Of a DNA stretch of 55,000 nucleotides, positions 35,211 to 48,165 are shown piece by piece (the stretch's first letter is position 1; each line of letters starts with the position of its first letter). The notes beneath the pieces were generated by a model. That model searched no databases. It was not told the origin of the DNA and was given only the letters and a program-made list of their open reading frames with translations. The stretch comes from Stramonita haemastoma (taxonomy: Eukaryota > Mollusca > Gastropoda > Neogastropoda > Muricidae). Location of the stretch: the NCBI GenBank assembly GCA_030674155.1, contig CM060317.1, positions 41,397,093-41,452,092 of the forward strand. The letters run 5' to 3'. Position numbers and translations under genes: made by a program.

Positions 35211-35267
35211 TGTATGTTATGTATGTATGTATGTATGTATGTATGTATGTATGTATGTATGTATGTA

Positions 35268-35299
<32 letters not shown>

Positions 35300-35337
35300 T
35301 GCGTGTGTGCGTGTGTGTGTGTGTGCGAGTGTGTATG
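35060..35337. repeat. (GT)n-(GTAT)n-(GTGC)n microsatellite
   Basis: GT run to about 35150, GTAT tetramers to about 35269, then GTGC tetramers. Confidence 0.97.
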
Positions 35338-35711
35338 ACTTTTGAGTGGTAGTTGGTTTTTTTTTCCTTCTTTTGGCTGTTTTTGCTGTTATTATTGTTT
35401 TTTGTATTATCTATAGGCATATTTTATTTTAAGGCTGTTGAAATCATGTTAGCTGATTAATGTTAGTGAAATGTTTGTTGTTGTTGTTGTTTTATTTGTT
35501 TGTTTGTTTGCTTGTTTTTTCCCCTTTTCCTTCTTTTGTTGGTTTTATTGTTTGCTAGGGATTTTCTGCTTTGTTTTTTGTTGTTTTGTTTTGTTTTGTT
35601 TTTTGTTGTTGTTTTGATTTTTTTCATTTCTTTAGATAGATGGCTTGATGGAAAAAAACAAATCGATGCTTATTCAATGTACTATCTGGAAATTAAAAAA
35701 TTGATTGATTG

Positions 35712-35714
<3 letters not shown>
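35338..35714. other. T-rich spacer ending in a LINE/SINE-like 3' tail
   Basis: GTTTT-rich DNA. At 35640-35714 GATGGCTTGATGGAAAAAAA is followed by ATGCTTATTCAATGTACTAT and (ATTG)n, a diverged version of the tail found in the SINEs and LINE J. Confidence 0.5.
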
Positions 35715-35801
<87 letters not shown>

Positions 35802-35985
35802 TTGCACACACAATACATTCAATGCACCTACACACCCACATGTTCACCACCCACTCACACCCACACCCACACCCACACCCACACACACATACATACATAC
35901 ATACATATACATACATACATACATACATACATACATACATACATACATACATCTACATACATACATACATACATACTGGACATAC
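35715..35985. repeat. (CA)n and (CATA)n microsatellites
   Basis: CA run at 35715-35800, CACACC-type DNA, then CATA tetramers at 35889-35976. Confidence 0.97.
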
Positions 35986-36316
35986 GGGGGGACGGGATAG
36001 CCTAGTGGTCAGAACATTGCGCTCGCAATTTGACGACCCTGGTTCGATTCTCGTTCGAGGAGATTTTTCTTCTGAAGTTAACATCAGTGCTGACTCCACT
36101 CTCCCCTAAGTCCTTCGGATGAGACTATAAACCGAGGTCCCGCATGTGAACGCACGCAGAACATCTTGCACACACGTTAAATTCTGTTCCGCTTTTCGTA
36201 ATAGTAGGCCATCGTGTGCCGGTGGGAACAGATGACATTTACAAAACTGCATACACATGGGGACTGGATGTAAAAAATAAAAAAAGCACAAGACTGCTTA
36301 TCCCATTATCCTCGAT
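35986..36316 (+). mobile_element. tRNA-derived Deu-like SINE, full length
   Basis: Best complete copy. A box ATAGCCTAGTGG at 35997-36008; B box GGTTCGATTC at 36041-36050. The core runs from TCCTTCGGATGAGACTATAA to GTAATAGTAGGCCATCGTGT, then TGCCGGTGGGAACAGATGAC, GGGGACTGGATG, and the hairpin AGCA caagac TGCT. It ends ATCCTCGATATCT, directly at the 3' tail of minus-strand LINE H. Confidence 0.9.
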
Positions 36317-39300
36317 ATCTATATGTCTATCTATCCCTTAGTCTGGTGACCGTGAGGGCACCCAGGAAGACTTGACAACCAGTTCCCTCCATTCCTCTCT
36401 CTGTTCTGCCTTTCTCAAAATTTGATGGAGTTCTAGGCCTGTCCATTTGGTGATGTCCTCCCATCTCTTCCTTGCTCTGCCTCTTTCTTTTACTCCTTGG
36501 ACAGTGCCTTGCAGTATTGTTTTTTTTAAGTCCTTTTGATCTTGTGTCATGCCCGTACCATTTAAGTTTACGCTTCTTTACTTTGTTAGTAGATTTTCGT
36601 AGGGACCAATGGTTTGCTGGATTCTGTTATGCATATCTTTGTTCCTTATGTGGTCTCTGTAGGAGGTGCCAAGGAAGCATCTCATCTCTACTGCCTGTAC
36701 TCTTCTCTCCAAATCTGCAGTCAGGGTCCATGATTCACAGGTCTACAGGAATATGGATATGACAAGAGAGCGCATTAGTCTGATCTTGGACTTGAGTGAG
36801 ATATTTTTATCTTTCCAGATGGTGTTCAGTTTTGACAGTGCTGTTATTTTTTGTGCAATCCTGCATACTACCTCTGGCTTAGACCCCTTGTCTGATTCAA
36901 CGGCTCCCAAGTACTGAAGCTTGCTTTGAACCGTTTCCAGCTTCTCGTCTTGACCCTGATATCAATGCTGATGCCCTTGGCGTTATTGGTCATCAGTTTG
37001 GTCTTCTCTGCACTGATTTCCATGCCGTATGTTTTCGAGGCCTTGTTCAGGTGTTCTGTTAAGCTGGCAAGCTCCTGTTCTGAACCTGCTAGTCTGTCAA
37101 TGTCATCTGCGAAGCGGAGGTTTGTGATTGTTCTGCCACAAATGCTGACTGATCCTTTATGGTGTTCCAGGGCATCAGCCATGATTCTCTCTAGGAAGTG
37201 TTGAAAAGAGTGGGTGAGAGTAGACAGTACTGCCTTACTCCAACTGTTGTTCGGAATCACTCTCCAATGTTGCTGTTGTAGTTCACTGCACTTGAGGCCT
37301 TGTACAGCTCTTTGATGACTCTGATCAGGTTTACATTGATGCCGTACAAATTCATGGTTGCCCACAAAGCTGCATGCCACACCCTGTCGAATGCCTTCTT
37401 AAAATCAATAAATACGTGGTAGGGGTCTTGTTTGCGTTAAAGGTACCGCTCACAGAGTATTCTGAGGTTGAATATCTGTTTAGTTGTCCTACGCCCTGCT
37501 CTGAAACCTGCTTGTTTCTCAGCAATGATGGTCTCTGCTTGTGGCTTCAGTCTGTTCAATATAATTTTTAATATGACCTTGCTGGGATGGTATATGTGGC
37601 TGATTGTGTGGTAATTCTGGCACTGCTGAAGATTTCCTTTCTTGGGGAGAGTGATGATGAGTGGCTGTGTCCATGGTGTTGGCCATTTTCCTGTCTGCCA
37701 GATCTTGCTGCAGATTTTAAGTAGAGCATTGATCATGGCTTCCCCTCCAGCTTGAACCAACTCAGCAGGTATGTTGTCAGCCCCTGTTGTCTTCCCCTTT
37801 TTCAGTGATCTGACTGCTGTTTCCACTTCTTCTCAGAGGAAAGAGTGGCTGTCTGTATTTGTGCTCTTCTGGATCTCCTGTGGTTTTGTAGTTATACTGG
37901 TCGGAGCAGTATTCTGTCTACCTGTTCAGAATATCCTGGTCATCAGTGAGGCACTTCCCATTTTTGTCGTGGATTATTGAGCTTGTTCCTTGTTTTGTGC
38001 CAGTCAGGTCTTTCACCAGTTGATATGCTTTCTTGCTGTTTTTTTTTCTTGATGTTTTCTTCAATTTCCTGGCACTGTTCGCCAATCCATTTCTCCTTTG
38101 CTTCTGTCATGGACTTCCTGATTCTTTTGTTGAGTTCCCTATATTGTTCTGCTCTTTCTGTGGTTTCAATTTTCTTTTTCCTCAACTCTTTACGTCTGTC
38201 ACATAGCTTTAAGATGTTAGATGTGACCCAAGGTTTTTTGACTGGTCGATGTTTGCCAAGAAGTTTGTTTGCTGTTTAAGTCACTGCTGTGTTGAAACCA
38301 TCCATCAAGGTATCTATATCCATATCATCTGAGTCTATCAGAGCAAGTGCTGCAAACTTCCCACCTATCCTTGCCTGAAAAATGTCTGCTACCTCGGGAT
38401 CCTTTAGCTTCCCGAGGTCAAACTTGTTCCTGATGTTGTACTGCTTGTGATCTTTTTTTAGACGGAGTCGGAATGTCATCATTACAAGATCATGATCACT
38501 GCCTATGTCCGCTCCTGGAAAGCTTCGTGTTCGTGTAGTGTTTACGCTAGAGCTAAATCGTCTCTTCACCATGATGTAATCTATTTGGTTGTGGTGTTCA
38601 CCATTTGGGCTATGCTATGTCCATCTTCTGGATATTTTACGTGGTCCAAGTGTATTCACTAGCTGGAGATTGTTGTTACTGGAAAACTTCAGGAGTCTCA
38701 AGCCTCTTTCATTTGTTTCTTTGTTGCAGTGTGGTCCACAAATGCCCTCCAAGTCTTTGTAGGCATCTACACCTATCTTAGCATTCCAGTCACCTTGAAC
38801 AACAAGGATGTCTTTAAAAAATTTTATTTAGAACTCCCTGTATTTGGTCATAGAATTTTTCCATTTCTTCATCCATGCTGTCTGATGTAGGGGCATAAGC
38901 CTGTACTACTGTGATGTTGAAGAGGGCTGCTCTCACGCGGATGGTGATAAGTCTGCTGGACACTGGCTGACAGCTTATAACGGTGTTCGCAATGTCCTTG
39001 TGAATGAGGAAACCCTACGCCCTGTTCATGCTTCTCCTGTTTTCCACTGAAGCATACTGTACGTTCACTGTGGTCTTCCCGGGTTTTTGTTTCTCCCATG
39101 ATTTTCCACCTTACTTCACAGAGCCCAAGGATGTGCCATTGGTATCTAGCCATTTCATGTGTTAGTTCTTCCAATTTGCCTGTGGCCCTTAATGTTCATA
39201 CAGTCGAAGTACCAATGGTGATGTAGTTCCTGGCACGGATCTTGCTATGTTGTACACCAGTAGCATACTTTTTAGCTCTGTCCTGATGTGCAACAGAAGG

Positions 39301-39505
39301 CACGGTCCTTGGTAACCCAGGCGACAACCGATCCGGTATGGAGATTTTGTTTGTAGTCCTCATAGATTTGTCTTGGGCAAATCGAACCTGGCGGAGCCCA
39401 TCCCTCTCCAGGCCGGATTTTGAGTTTGGGTTTACTCCCTACATGTGGCAGGTAGTACTGGGTTACATGGATACTTGTAGCACAGGAAGCCTCTGACCTG
39501 ACCAC
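36317..39505 (-). pseudogene. LINE H: endonuclease + reverse transcriptase, heavily decayed
   Basis: Minus-strand relative of LINE F that keeps both domains in fragments. From right to left: 5' leader; endonuclease start (GKLEELTHEMARYQWHILGL, CEVRWK, 39174-38869); a region near 38620-38860 covering catalytic blocks in changing frames; endonuclease end (GADIGSDHDLVMMTFRLRLK, 38572-38276); linker (38185-37943); RT fingers KKGKTTGADNIPAEL (37826-37437); RT palm with NLRFADDIDRLAG (37380-36868); and C-terminus MTQDQKDLKKTILQGTVQG (36550-36338). The tail is (ATAG)n. At least five frameshifts and several stops; VGVRQGC has become VGVRQYC. Confidence 0.85.
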
Positions 39506-39559
39506 CATCCTCAATATAAAAGAATAAAATAAAAAAAAGAAATAAAACAAATAAAAAAA

Positions 39560-39690
39560 TAAACACATACATACATACATACATACATACATACATACAT
39601 ACATACATACATACATACATACATACATACATACATACATACATGCATGCATGCATGCATGCATGCATCATACACACACACACACACACA

Positions 39691-39764
<74 letters not shown>
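39560..39764. repeat. (CATA)n-(CATG)n-(CA)n microsatellite
   Basis: CATA tetramers, six CATG units, then about 95 bp of CA. Confidence 0.97.
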
Positions 39765-39767
<3 letters not shown>

Positions 39768-40008
39768 CTTCGGATGAGACTATAAACCGAGGCTCCCGTG
39801 CAGAACATCTTGCGCACACGTTAAATCCTGTTCCGCTTTTTGTAAAAATAGGCCATCGTGTGCCGGTGGGAACAGATGACATTTACAAAACTGCATACAC
39901 ACAGGGACTGGTTGTAAAAAAAAAAAAAAAGCACAAAAGTGCTTATCTCATTATCCTCGATATAAAAGAATTTTTTAAAAAGAATAAAATAAATAAATAA
40001 AATAAATA
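39765..40008 (+). mobile_element. Deu-like SINE, 5'-truncated
   Basis: Starts at GTCCTTCGGATGAGACTATA immediately after a CA run. The hairpin AGCAC aaaa GTGCT lies near 39931-39944, with an A-rich (AAAT)n tail. About 15 bp of the core (GTGCGAACGCACGC) are missing near 39797. Confidence 0.87.
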
Positions 40009-40265
40009 ACACACACCATCCAATCCCCTCCCCCCCTACACACACACCAGACACACAGAGGTACTAAAATGATGGGTCATTACACTGCAAGTTGTCACAA
40101 TATAAGTAGGCCTATGTAGATTATAGTGGCAAGTTGATCAATGTGTGGAGCCCAGGTGCGCTGCTCTGTGGGGGCATTTTAAAGACTGTCATTTCCATTT
40201 TTTGCAAGAAATGATTTCAGTCTGGGTGTATGTGTAACGTTCGCTGCTAAATGATCTGTCTGTCT
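40009..40265. other. Unique spacer
   Basis: No gene or known repeat recognised. Confidence 0.4.
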
Positions 40266-40274
40266 GACTTTCTG

Positions 40275-40311
<37 letters not shown>

Positions 40312-40315
40312 TCTC
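40266..40315. repeat. (CT)n microsatellite
   Basis: CT run leading straight into a truncated SINE. Confidence 0.95.
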
Positions 40316-40541
40316 TGGATGAGACTTTAAACCGAGGCCCCGTGTGCGAACGCACGCAGAACATCTTGCGCACACGTTAAATCCTGTTCCGCTTTTCGTA
40401 AGAGTAGGCCATCGTGTGCCGGTGGGAACAGATGACAAGATTTACAAAACTGCATACACACGGGGACCGGATGAAAAAAAGCACATGATTGCTTATTCTG
40501 TTATCCTCGATGTAAAAGAATAAAATAAGATAAAATAAAAT
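40316..40541 (+). mobile_element. Deu-like SINE, 5'-truncated
   Basis: Core from TGGATGAGACTTTAAACCGA to TTTTCGTAAGAGTAGGCCAT; tail GGGACCGGATGAAAAAAAGC with the hairpin AGCA catgat TGCT; end (AAAT)n. Confidence 0.88.
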
Positions 40542-40542
40542 A

Positions 40543-40638
<96 letters not shown>

Positions 40639-40729
40639 CTCATTCTGTCTCCCTGTGTCTCTGTGTCTCTCTCTATCTATGTGTCTCTATGTCTCTGTCT
40701 TTCTCTGTCTCTGTCTCTGTCTCTGTCAC

Positions 40730-40825
<96 letters not shown>

Positions 40826-40959
40826 ATTCTGTCTCTCTCTATGTGTCTCTGTGTCTCTCTCTATGCGTCTCTATGTCTCCCTCTCTATCTCTCTGTCTCT
40901 GTCTTTCTCTGTCTCTGTCTCTGTCACTCAGTCACTCTGTCTGTCTGTCTGTCTGTCTG

Positions 40960-41028
<69 letters not shown>
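40542..41028. repeat. (CT)n / (CTGT)n microsatellite block
   Basis: Nearly 500 bp of CT with CTGT and CTAT interruptions. All Leu/Ser and Arg/Glu ORFs over it are artefacts. Confidence 0.97.
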
Positions 41029-41030
<2 letters not shown>

Positions 41031-41488
41031 GAGGAAGGCTGTGACAGGGTGGAGGACGTGCAAATCAGCTCCTGTTTTCTTTATGGATTGTAAGCAGCTG
41101 CATTGCAGTGATGTTGTTGAAATTTGGCTGATGTGTGTGTAGTGTAGGTGTGCACAGGAAGATGTTATCAGAGTGATAAAGGAATTAATACTTTGTCTGC
41201 AAATAACATTTGAATAATTGCATGAAATATAGAAGGGTTGTTTTTTTGTGCTGCAGTTTGGCAAGCCAACTCACGAGCCATCATCTTCAGTTGCACGTGC
41301 AGTTGGGTGCACGTGATTTTTCTGCATGTTTGAATGGACACTAGCAGTAGGCTAAACTGAACTTGTGATGTGTGTTGTGTGTTTGCTGAAACTGTGTTAC
41401 AACTGTGCTGCCATCTTCCTTGGTCACGTGGGGTAAACAAAAGTTGACTGTCATCCAAACACAGGCACCTGAAAAGTTTTCATGAAAT
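41029..41488 (+). other. Probable 5' UTR of LINE B2
   Basis: Non-coding, between the CT block and the ORF1 ATG at 41489; contains ACGTGCAGTTGGGTGCACGT near 41295. The element boundary is not determined. Confidence 0.4.
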
Positions 41489-43426
41489 ATGTCTGTTCCA
41501 CCTCAAGGTAACCTATTTCATTTTATTGACTGGCAGTTTGGCCAAATGCAACATGGTTTACAAGTGCAGCTGACAAGAATCAAAGACAATATTGAGGAAA
41601 AATGTTGTAATCTTGAAAACAATTTTTCAAGTTTTTTCCCTGAAGTCAGGCAATTGAAAGAGACAGTTCTTGAGCATGCAGAAGACATAAAAGACATAAA
41701 AGAAGACAAAACAACAATGCTGGACAGGATAGAGCTGCTTGAAAGAAAACTTGAATCCAGTGAACAGGACACCAGGGCTCTTAACCTGAGATTCATTGGC
41801 GTTGGTGAGATCAGCCGAGAAGATGAAGATATAACAAGTCAAATCATTGTAGATGTGTTGAACAACCATTTACCTTCACCCAGTTGGCAACAAGATGACA
41901 TTGCTAGAGCGTTCCGCATCGGAAGGCCACGCTCTCACATTGAAGAACCCCGGCAAGTACTTGTCAAGTTCTGGAGATGGGCAGACAGGATGGCTATCTT
42001 GGGTGATAAAGACCTAAGGAACAACCTGAGAGCAAGTGGCATCCGGGTAGCTGCAGACCTTACCACACACCAGAGGGAAATGCTGGAATTTCACCGTGAC
42101 CTTGGCAAGACTGCATACTACCATGGCAGAAAACCTTTGTATGGGACAAGGAGCAGTCAGGATCATTCAGCCGCAGTCATAGGGAAGACACCTGGTCCCA
42201 GACTACATTCTGGTCAGCAGACTTGCTACAATAGGAATGGAAAAGCCTGGTACTCAAACAGTTACCAAGCTAACAGGTACCAAAAGTACAGAAATCAGCC
42301 AGAGAGACGTCTTTTGGACAACACCCGACAGGATGAGGCTGACTTGTTTCCCAGACACCTGCCAAACGGAAACAGGCCACATCAGTACCAGAGCAGGAGT
42401 CATGGCAAGACCAACAGACCGGCAGACTTGGAGGATCCCTCAGGCATCAGCTCCAGAGAAGAAAATAGACCTAGAGACTTTGCGCTATCCAGACATCAGG
42501 ACCATGGAAGGAGTGCCTCTGTGCCAGTTGTTCCTGGCACCAGGTCATACAAGGAAGTTATGCAAAACAGTAAATCATGTGAACACAACAGATACATCAT
42601 GAGAAAAAACTATTCCCAAAAATATGGTGATAAGAATGCAAAGTCTACCAAAAGAAGTATCAGAATTTCAAATGGTCTACAAGGAGTCACAAGGCAAAGC
42701 TTGGTTCTCTCTGAGGAAGAGAGTGCTGACAGAACTGACAATAACTATCAGCATCAATACTGTAGTATGGAAGAATCCATCCACACTGAGAAATTAAACA
42801 GTGCTGACGTCATTCTCTAATCAACTGAGAATAAATGTAAAAAGCTTGACAGGGGCAACACTATGACAAGTGACACTGACAATGTACTGAGTGACACTGA
42901 CAGCATTACTGAGCCTCAAAAAGATACTTTTCAAGTAGATGCATCTATCAGGTTTAGTAAAAACAGTAATTTCAGTGAGGACTCTGTGGACCGCAGCCAG
43001 GCACAAAGCATATCACACAGAAAGACAAATGAGAACAATAATGAGAACAATAAAGTTAAGACAAATGAGACCAACGCAGGTGATACAATAAGTAAAGATG
43101 TTAATGTTCACCATTCTGATGATAGACAGGACAATAAACATGATAGACAAGTCAGTGAAGATACATGTGATCAACCTGATCAAGAGAAGGGCCAGACCCC
43201 AACACACTTGCCTGCACCACGCAGTGTACGACCAAAGAGGGCTGCATCTAGCTCTCAAATAAACAAGCACACATGCCAGAAAACTGCAGTTAGATCCAGC
43301 AGCCAGGGCAACATAGTCGAGTCTTTTAAAGAAGCCGAGTCTGTCAATCATGCAGGGGACAAAAGCAGACCGCAACAGTCTGGGCCCCAGCACAAGAAGA
43401 AGGGTGCTTCAGGCACCAGCAAATAG
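41489..43426 (+). pseudogene. LINE B2 ORF1: coiled coil + RRM + CTD, long basic tail
   Basis: Best ORF1 of the B family. The ATG at 41489 is followed by a coiled coil (about residues 30-95). The RRM-like segment starts at LNLRFIGVGEISRE, and the CTD has IARAFRIGRP and VLVKFWRWADRMAILGDKDL. A disordered Arg/Gln/Ser-rich region follows. A TAA at 42818-42820 interrupts; the same frame then stays open through an Asn/Asp/Ser-rich tail ending GASGTSK and UAG at 43424-43426. ORF2 continues in the same frame beyond that UAG. The TAA looks like a random lesion, whereas the UAG sits where B1 and C also have one. ORF1 proteins of this type bind the element's RNA. Confidence 0.85.
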
Positions 43427-46400
43427 GGATTCGGCCAGGCCACTTTACCTGAAAGCATGTCCTCAAGAAAAGAGGATCTCTTTATTTCATGTTCAAGTGA
43501 AACCATCTTTGTACAAAATGTAAATAATCATTCAGTAAAATTCCTTAATTATAATATAAATGGTCTCTTTCCAAAACTAGAAAATGTTGATTTCATTAAC
43601 TTCCTTACCTCTTATGATTTCATATGTTTAACTGAAACATTTGTTGGTTTTGATTTTGAATCTGATTTATTTAATGATTATGTAATATTCACCTCAAAGG
43701 CAAAGAAATTATCCCAGCAAGGGAGATACTCTGGTGGTGTGATTGTTTTAGTGAGAAAAACATTTGCTAAATTTATAGAGCGTGTCCATGTTGAGCAAGA
43801 AAATTTTGTTGTTTTAAGAATTCATAAAGGTCTTTTTGCAACAGATAAGAATATTATGTTTATATGCTGCTATATTCCCCCATATGATTCTCCATTCTGG
43901 AATGGTCAATGAGATGATTTTGGCTTAGAGGTATTAGAGCAATGTTTAGCACATTTATATAATTTGCATAGTGATTTTTATATTTTGTTAAATGGAGATT
44001 TGAATGCCAGAACAGCACATAAGAATTATTTTTTCAATGGGGATAGCACTGATTTTGAAGAAATGTCTGATTCCAATAGTGACCAATTCCTAAGGAAATC
44101 ACATGATAGCACTGTGAACAACTTTGGTGAACAACTGATAGAATTTTGTAACATGTATGATTGTATAATATTGAATGGGCTGAGTGAAGTAAATTTTGAT
44201 GAAAGTTGTACGTATGTTGGATACACAGGGGAAAGCACTGTGGATTATTTTCTTTCATCGATTGAACTTTTTTCTTCAATTCAAATACTATCCTTAGTTG
44301 TAGAAAACTTTGTAGAGTCTGATCATTTACCTATTGTCCTAGAGGTGAAGGCAGCTGGAAACAGCAATGGCTGTCCTGATAACAAAAAAGTAAATGACAA
44401 GGCTGTGTTCAGAAATTTATCTGGAATGAGGCACAAGAAAATGAATTCAAGAAAGCATGGGAGGACAGGGATGTTCAAAACAGATTGAAAATGGCCATAA
44501 ATAATTTAGATGATGATGTAGACAGAGCTTTAGATATATTTGTAGAATGTATAAAAGAGTCGAGCAAATGCATGCTCAAAAGATATGGTTTTCATAGAAC
44601 TAAAAGATCTGAGTGGTTTGACAGTGAATGTAAAAATGCAAAAAAAGAATGTTGAAAAAAATTAAAACACTTTAGAACAAGTTGAAAAGAAGTTGATAGG
44701 CAAATATATGTTACAGCAAGATAACAATACAGATATCTGCTAAAAACCAAAAGACACACATTTAGTAAGTAAAAAACTGAAGCATTAGCAAAGGAAATCA
44801 ACAATGGGTCACACTTCTGGAATACGCTTAGGAAAATGGGTTGCGCAAACAAGAAAAAAGTAGTAAATAGTATTAGTACAGATGAGTGGTATAAACATTT
44901 CAAAACTGTTTTCCAAGGTAATAATGAAGAACTTGAAAAGGATAACAATATTGAACTCGAACTTCCAGAGCAAATAGATAATACACTGAATAAAGACATA
45001 TTAGAAGTAGAAGTTGTTCAGGCAATAGGTAGACTTAAAAAGGGTAAAGCTAGTGGAATAGACAACATTTTAGCTGAAATGTTACAGACTGGTGGCAGTA
45101 ATATTATGATATTTCTAACAAAATTATTTAATGTTATTTTTGAACAAGGTATTTACCCACAGGAATGGTCAAAAGCCATAATTATACCATTACATAAAAA
45201 AGGAAACATAAATAATGTAGATAATTATAGGGGAATATCTCTCTTAAGTATTATATCTAAATGTTATACATCAATACTTAATACACGACTATACACTTGG
45301 TTAGATAGCAACAACTGTATTTCAGAATGTCAAGCAGGGTTTCAAAGAAAATATTCAACAACTGATCAAATATTTACACTCTATGCAGTTATTCAGAGCT
45401 ACTTGAACAAAAAAGGAAGAGAACTCTATGTTGCTTTTGTAGATTTCAGAAAAGCTTTTGATTCTGTTCAACATAACATACTCATGCAGTGCATTCAAAA
45501 TCAAGGTGTACATGGGAAATTCTTTGCTGCACTGCAAGCTATGTATAGGTCATTAAAATCATGTGTTCGAGCTAATTTTGAATTAACTGAAATGTTTGAT
45601 TGTCCCATGGGGGTAAGACAAGGCTGTGTTCTTAGTCCGACATTGTTTTCTCTATTTATAAATCAGCTAGCAGATCAAATCGAAGAAAAGGGTAAACATG
45701 GGGTGCAATTATTTCCAGATATTATGGAATTATTTATCTTGTTATTTGCAGATGACGTAGCATTAATATCAACAACACCGAGTGGTCTTCAGAATCAGTT
45801 AAATGTTTTAAAAGCTTGCTGTAATAAGATAAAGTTAAATGTAAACATAGATAAAACAAAAGTTTTGGTATTTAGAAAAGGGGGGTTTCTGGGTAAACAT
45901 GAAAAATGGTTTTATGATGGTAAGAGCTTAGAGGTAGTAAACAGTTACTGTTATTTAGGATTCAAGTTCACAACTATGATCAGTGCAAAAAATGGTACGC
46001 GACATTATTAGTAACAAAAGGGGAAAAGGCAGTAGTTCAGCTTAAAAGAGTTTTTCAGAAATATAAAGAGATGACAGCAAATACTTTTTTCAAAATTGTT
46101 GATACACAAATACAACCAATTTTATAATATGCTGCTGAAATATGGGGAACAAACCAGTTAGAACATCTAGAAAAAGTTCACATGATGGCATGCAAAAGAT
46201 TTTTAGGGGTGCCAAACAAAACCCCAAACAAAATGATATATGGAGATTTGTGTAGATATCCACTCTATGTAAATTCATACACTGCCTGTATAAATTATTG
46301 GTTTAGGTTATTAGAAATGAATAGCGAACGGTTACCACACAAGGCGTATCAAATGCTGTTGCATCTAGATAACTTAGGAAAACAGTGTTGGGTTTCGAAA

Positions 46401-46921
46401 AAAGAGAAATTTTATGCTTAACTGGATTTAATATTGTTTGGTTGCAACAGGGTGTTGGGGATGTCAAAAGGTTTCTAAACATATTTAAACAGAGACTCAT
46501 TGATTTGTTTATTCAAGAATGGTCAGGAACTATAAGAGATCGTGATAGATATCAACCTTACAGATCATTTAAGACTATTTTCGAAAAAGAAAGTTATGTA
46601 CTAGATGTTGAAAATTATTGTCTTTGTGTTGCCATTACGCAATTAAGGTTTAATGTACTCCCACTTAATAACAATGTACATCGCTATAGTGGATCTGTTC
46701 ATGAAAAATTCTGTCCATTTTGCAAGAACCAGATTGAAAATGAAAACCATTTTGTGTTTATTTGTGTTGTGTATGAAGATTTAAGAGTAAAATTCCTAAG
46801 AGAATCTAAAGAACTTTCTTTGCATTTGTTACTCAGAGCCACTGATCCTATCCACAGATACAATCTATCTAAATTTGTGTTCCATGCAATCAATAGGTGG
46901 AAAAAACACTGTGTCTATTAG
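43427..46921 (+). pseudogene. LINE B2 ORF2: AP endonuclease + reverse transcriptase
   Basis: Endonuclease: VKFLNYNINGLFPKLE, ICLTETFVG, LNGDLNARTAH near 43995, ESDHLPIVLE near 44320. A TGA at 43911-43913 and a frameshift near 44450-44490 interrupt it. RT (44836-46011): KGKASGIDNILAEML, DNYRGISLLS, motif A VAFVDFRKAFDSV, GVRQGCVLSPTLFS, catalytic FADDVALIS near 45750. Further frameshifts lie near 46000 and 46410. The C-terminal finger CPFCKNQIENENHFVFIC lies at 46713-46766. RT residues are intact. It is closest to B1, with many substitutions, so the two are separate older insertions. Confidence 0.88.
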
Positions 46922-47262
46922 GTAATTCTGTGATGTAAGTCTGTCTAACTCGCTCACCTTTATCTATCTATATTGCGTATTATCATGAATGTATCATGAC
47001 TATGTTTTTCCTTATTTCCTACTTCTATACTAATGTCTTCTATTCAAATCATGACAGTAAAAGTGAAATGTAAATTGTGGTTAGACAACTGTCCTAAAGA
47101 TTTGAACTGTAGTGGGTATGAGATGTATAAGCTTAAGTTAAACAGTGATTGTAGAATACAGACATGTGCTGTTATGTCAGATATTTTTCCTACTTTCTTT
47201 TCTTTTCCATATTGTATTGTGGCCTAAGGCCGATGTGCAATTAAATCATTTCAGTGTGTTCA
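46922..47262 (+). other. LINE B2 3' UTR
   Basis: Ends TATTGTGGCCTAAGGCCGAT, then AATTAAATCATTTCAG, the family terminus seen in B1 and at 48755-48790. Confidence 0.75.
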
Positions 47263-47295
47263 GTGTTCTCTCTCTCTCTCTCCTCTCCTCTCCTC

Positions 47296-47327
<32 letters not shown>

Positions 47328-47382
47328 CTCTCTCTCTTTCATCTCATCTCTCTCTCTCTCCTCCTCTCTCTCTCTCTCTCTC
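47263..47382. repeat. (CT)n microsatellite, interrupted
   Basis: CT with CCTCT interruptions. Confidence 0.95.
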
Positions 47383-47399
47383 GGGGTAGGGAGGGGGTT

Positions 47400-47513
47400 T
47401 CTTAGCTTTATTCCCTGATCAGGGCAAGGGCCGGATGAAAAAAAGTATGTAATACTTACTCTGTTACCCTTGAAAAATAAAGATTATTCATTCATTCATT
47501 CATTCATTCATTC
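47400..47513 (+). mobile_element. Orphan LINE 3' end with hairpin and (ATTC)n tail
   Basis: GGGCCGGATGAAAAAAAGTA, perfect stem AAGTAT gta ATACTT, CTGTTACCC, AATAAAG, then ATTC units. Same design as the LINE J 3' end; everything upstream has been lost. Confidence 0.65.
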
Positions 47514-47546
47514 TCTCTCTCTCTTCTCTCTCTCTCTCTCTCTCTC

Positions 47547-47610
<64 letters not shown>
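47514..47610. repeat. (CT)n microsatellite
   Basis: CT run with a few CCTCT breaks, joined directly to SINE sequence. Confidence 0.95.
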
Positions 47611-47613
<3 letters not shown>

Positions 47614-47769
47614 CGCACACGTAAAATCCTGTTCCGCTTTTCGTAAGAGTAGGCCATCGTGTGCCGGTGGGAACAGATGACAAGATTTACAAAACTACAT
47701 ACACACGGGGACCGGATGAAAAAAAGCACATGATTGCTTATTCTGTTATCCTCGATATAAAAGAATAAA

Positions 47770-47774
<5 letters not shown>
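47611..47774 (+). mobile_element. Deu-like SINE, strongly 5'-truncated
   Basis: Starts at TTGCGCACACGTAAAATCCT; near-identical to 40368-40541 over its length, including the AGCA catgat TGCT hairpin. It ends (AAAT)n. Confidence 0.87.

Positions 47775-47853
<79 letters not shown>
47775..47853. repeat. (CT)n microsatellite
   Basis: Pure CT. Confidence 0.97.
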
Positions 47854-47855
<2 letters not shown>

Positions 47856-47920
47856 GACAGGATGGTGGTGCCATGATCATCAGTACCATTGGCATCTTTG
47901 AACATCATCTGCTCTGCTGC

Positions 47921-47959
<39 letters not shown>

Positions 47960-48021
47960 AAGTAGAAGTTAGTAGTAGTAGTAGTAGTAGTAGTATACTG
48001 CTGCTTCTACTACTACTGCAC

Positions 48022-48097
<76 letters not shown>

Positions 48098-48099
48098 TG

Positions 48100-48164
<65 letters not shown>
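47921..48164. repeat. (AGT)n followed by (ACT)n: inverted microsatellite pair
   Basis: AGT units at 47921-47998 face ACT units at 48008-48164. The two blocks are mutually complementary and could fold into a long hairpin. Confidence 0.95.

Positions 48165-48165
<1 letters not shown>

Noticed and set aside
35997..36050. tRNA gene suggested by A and B boxes (also 13655-13711, 31514-31576)
   Set aside because: They head SINE units and no full cloverleaf of a functional tRNA was apparent; treated as SINE promoters.
40655..41142. Leu/Ser and Arg/Glu repeat ORFs over CT tracts
   Set aside because: Simple-repeat artefacts, open on both strands.
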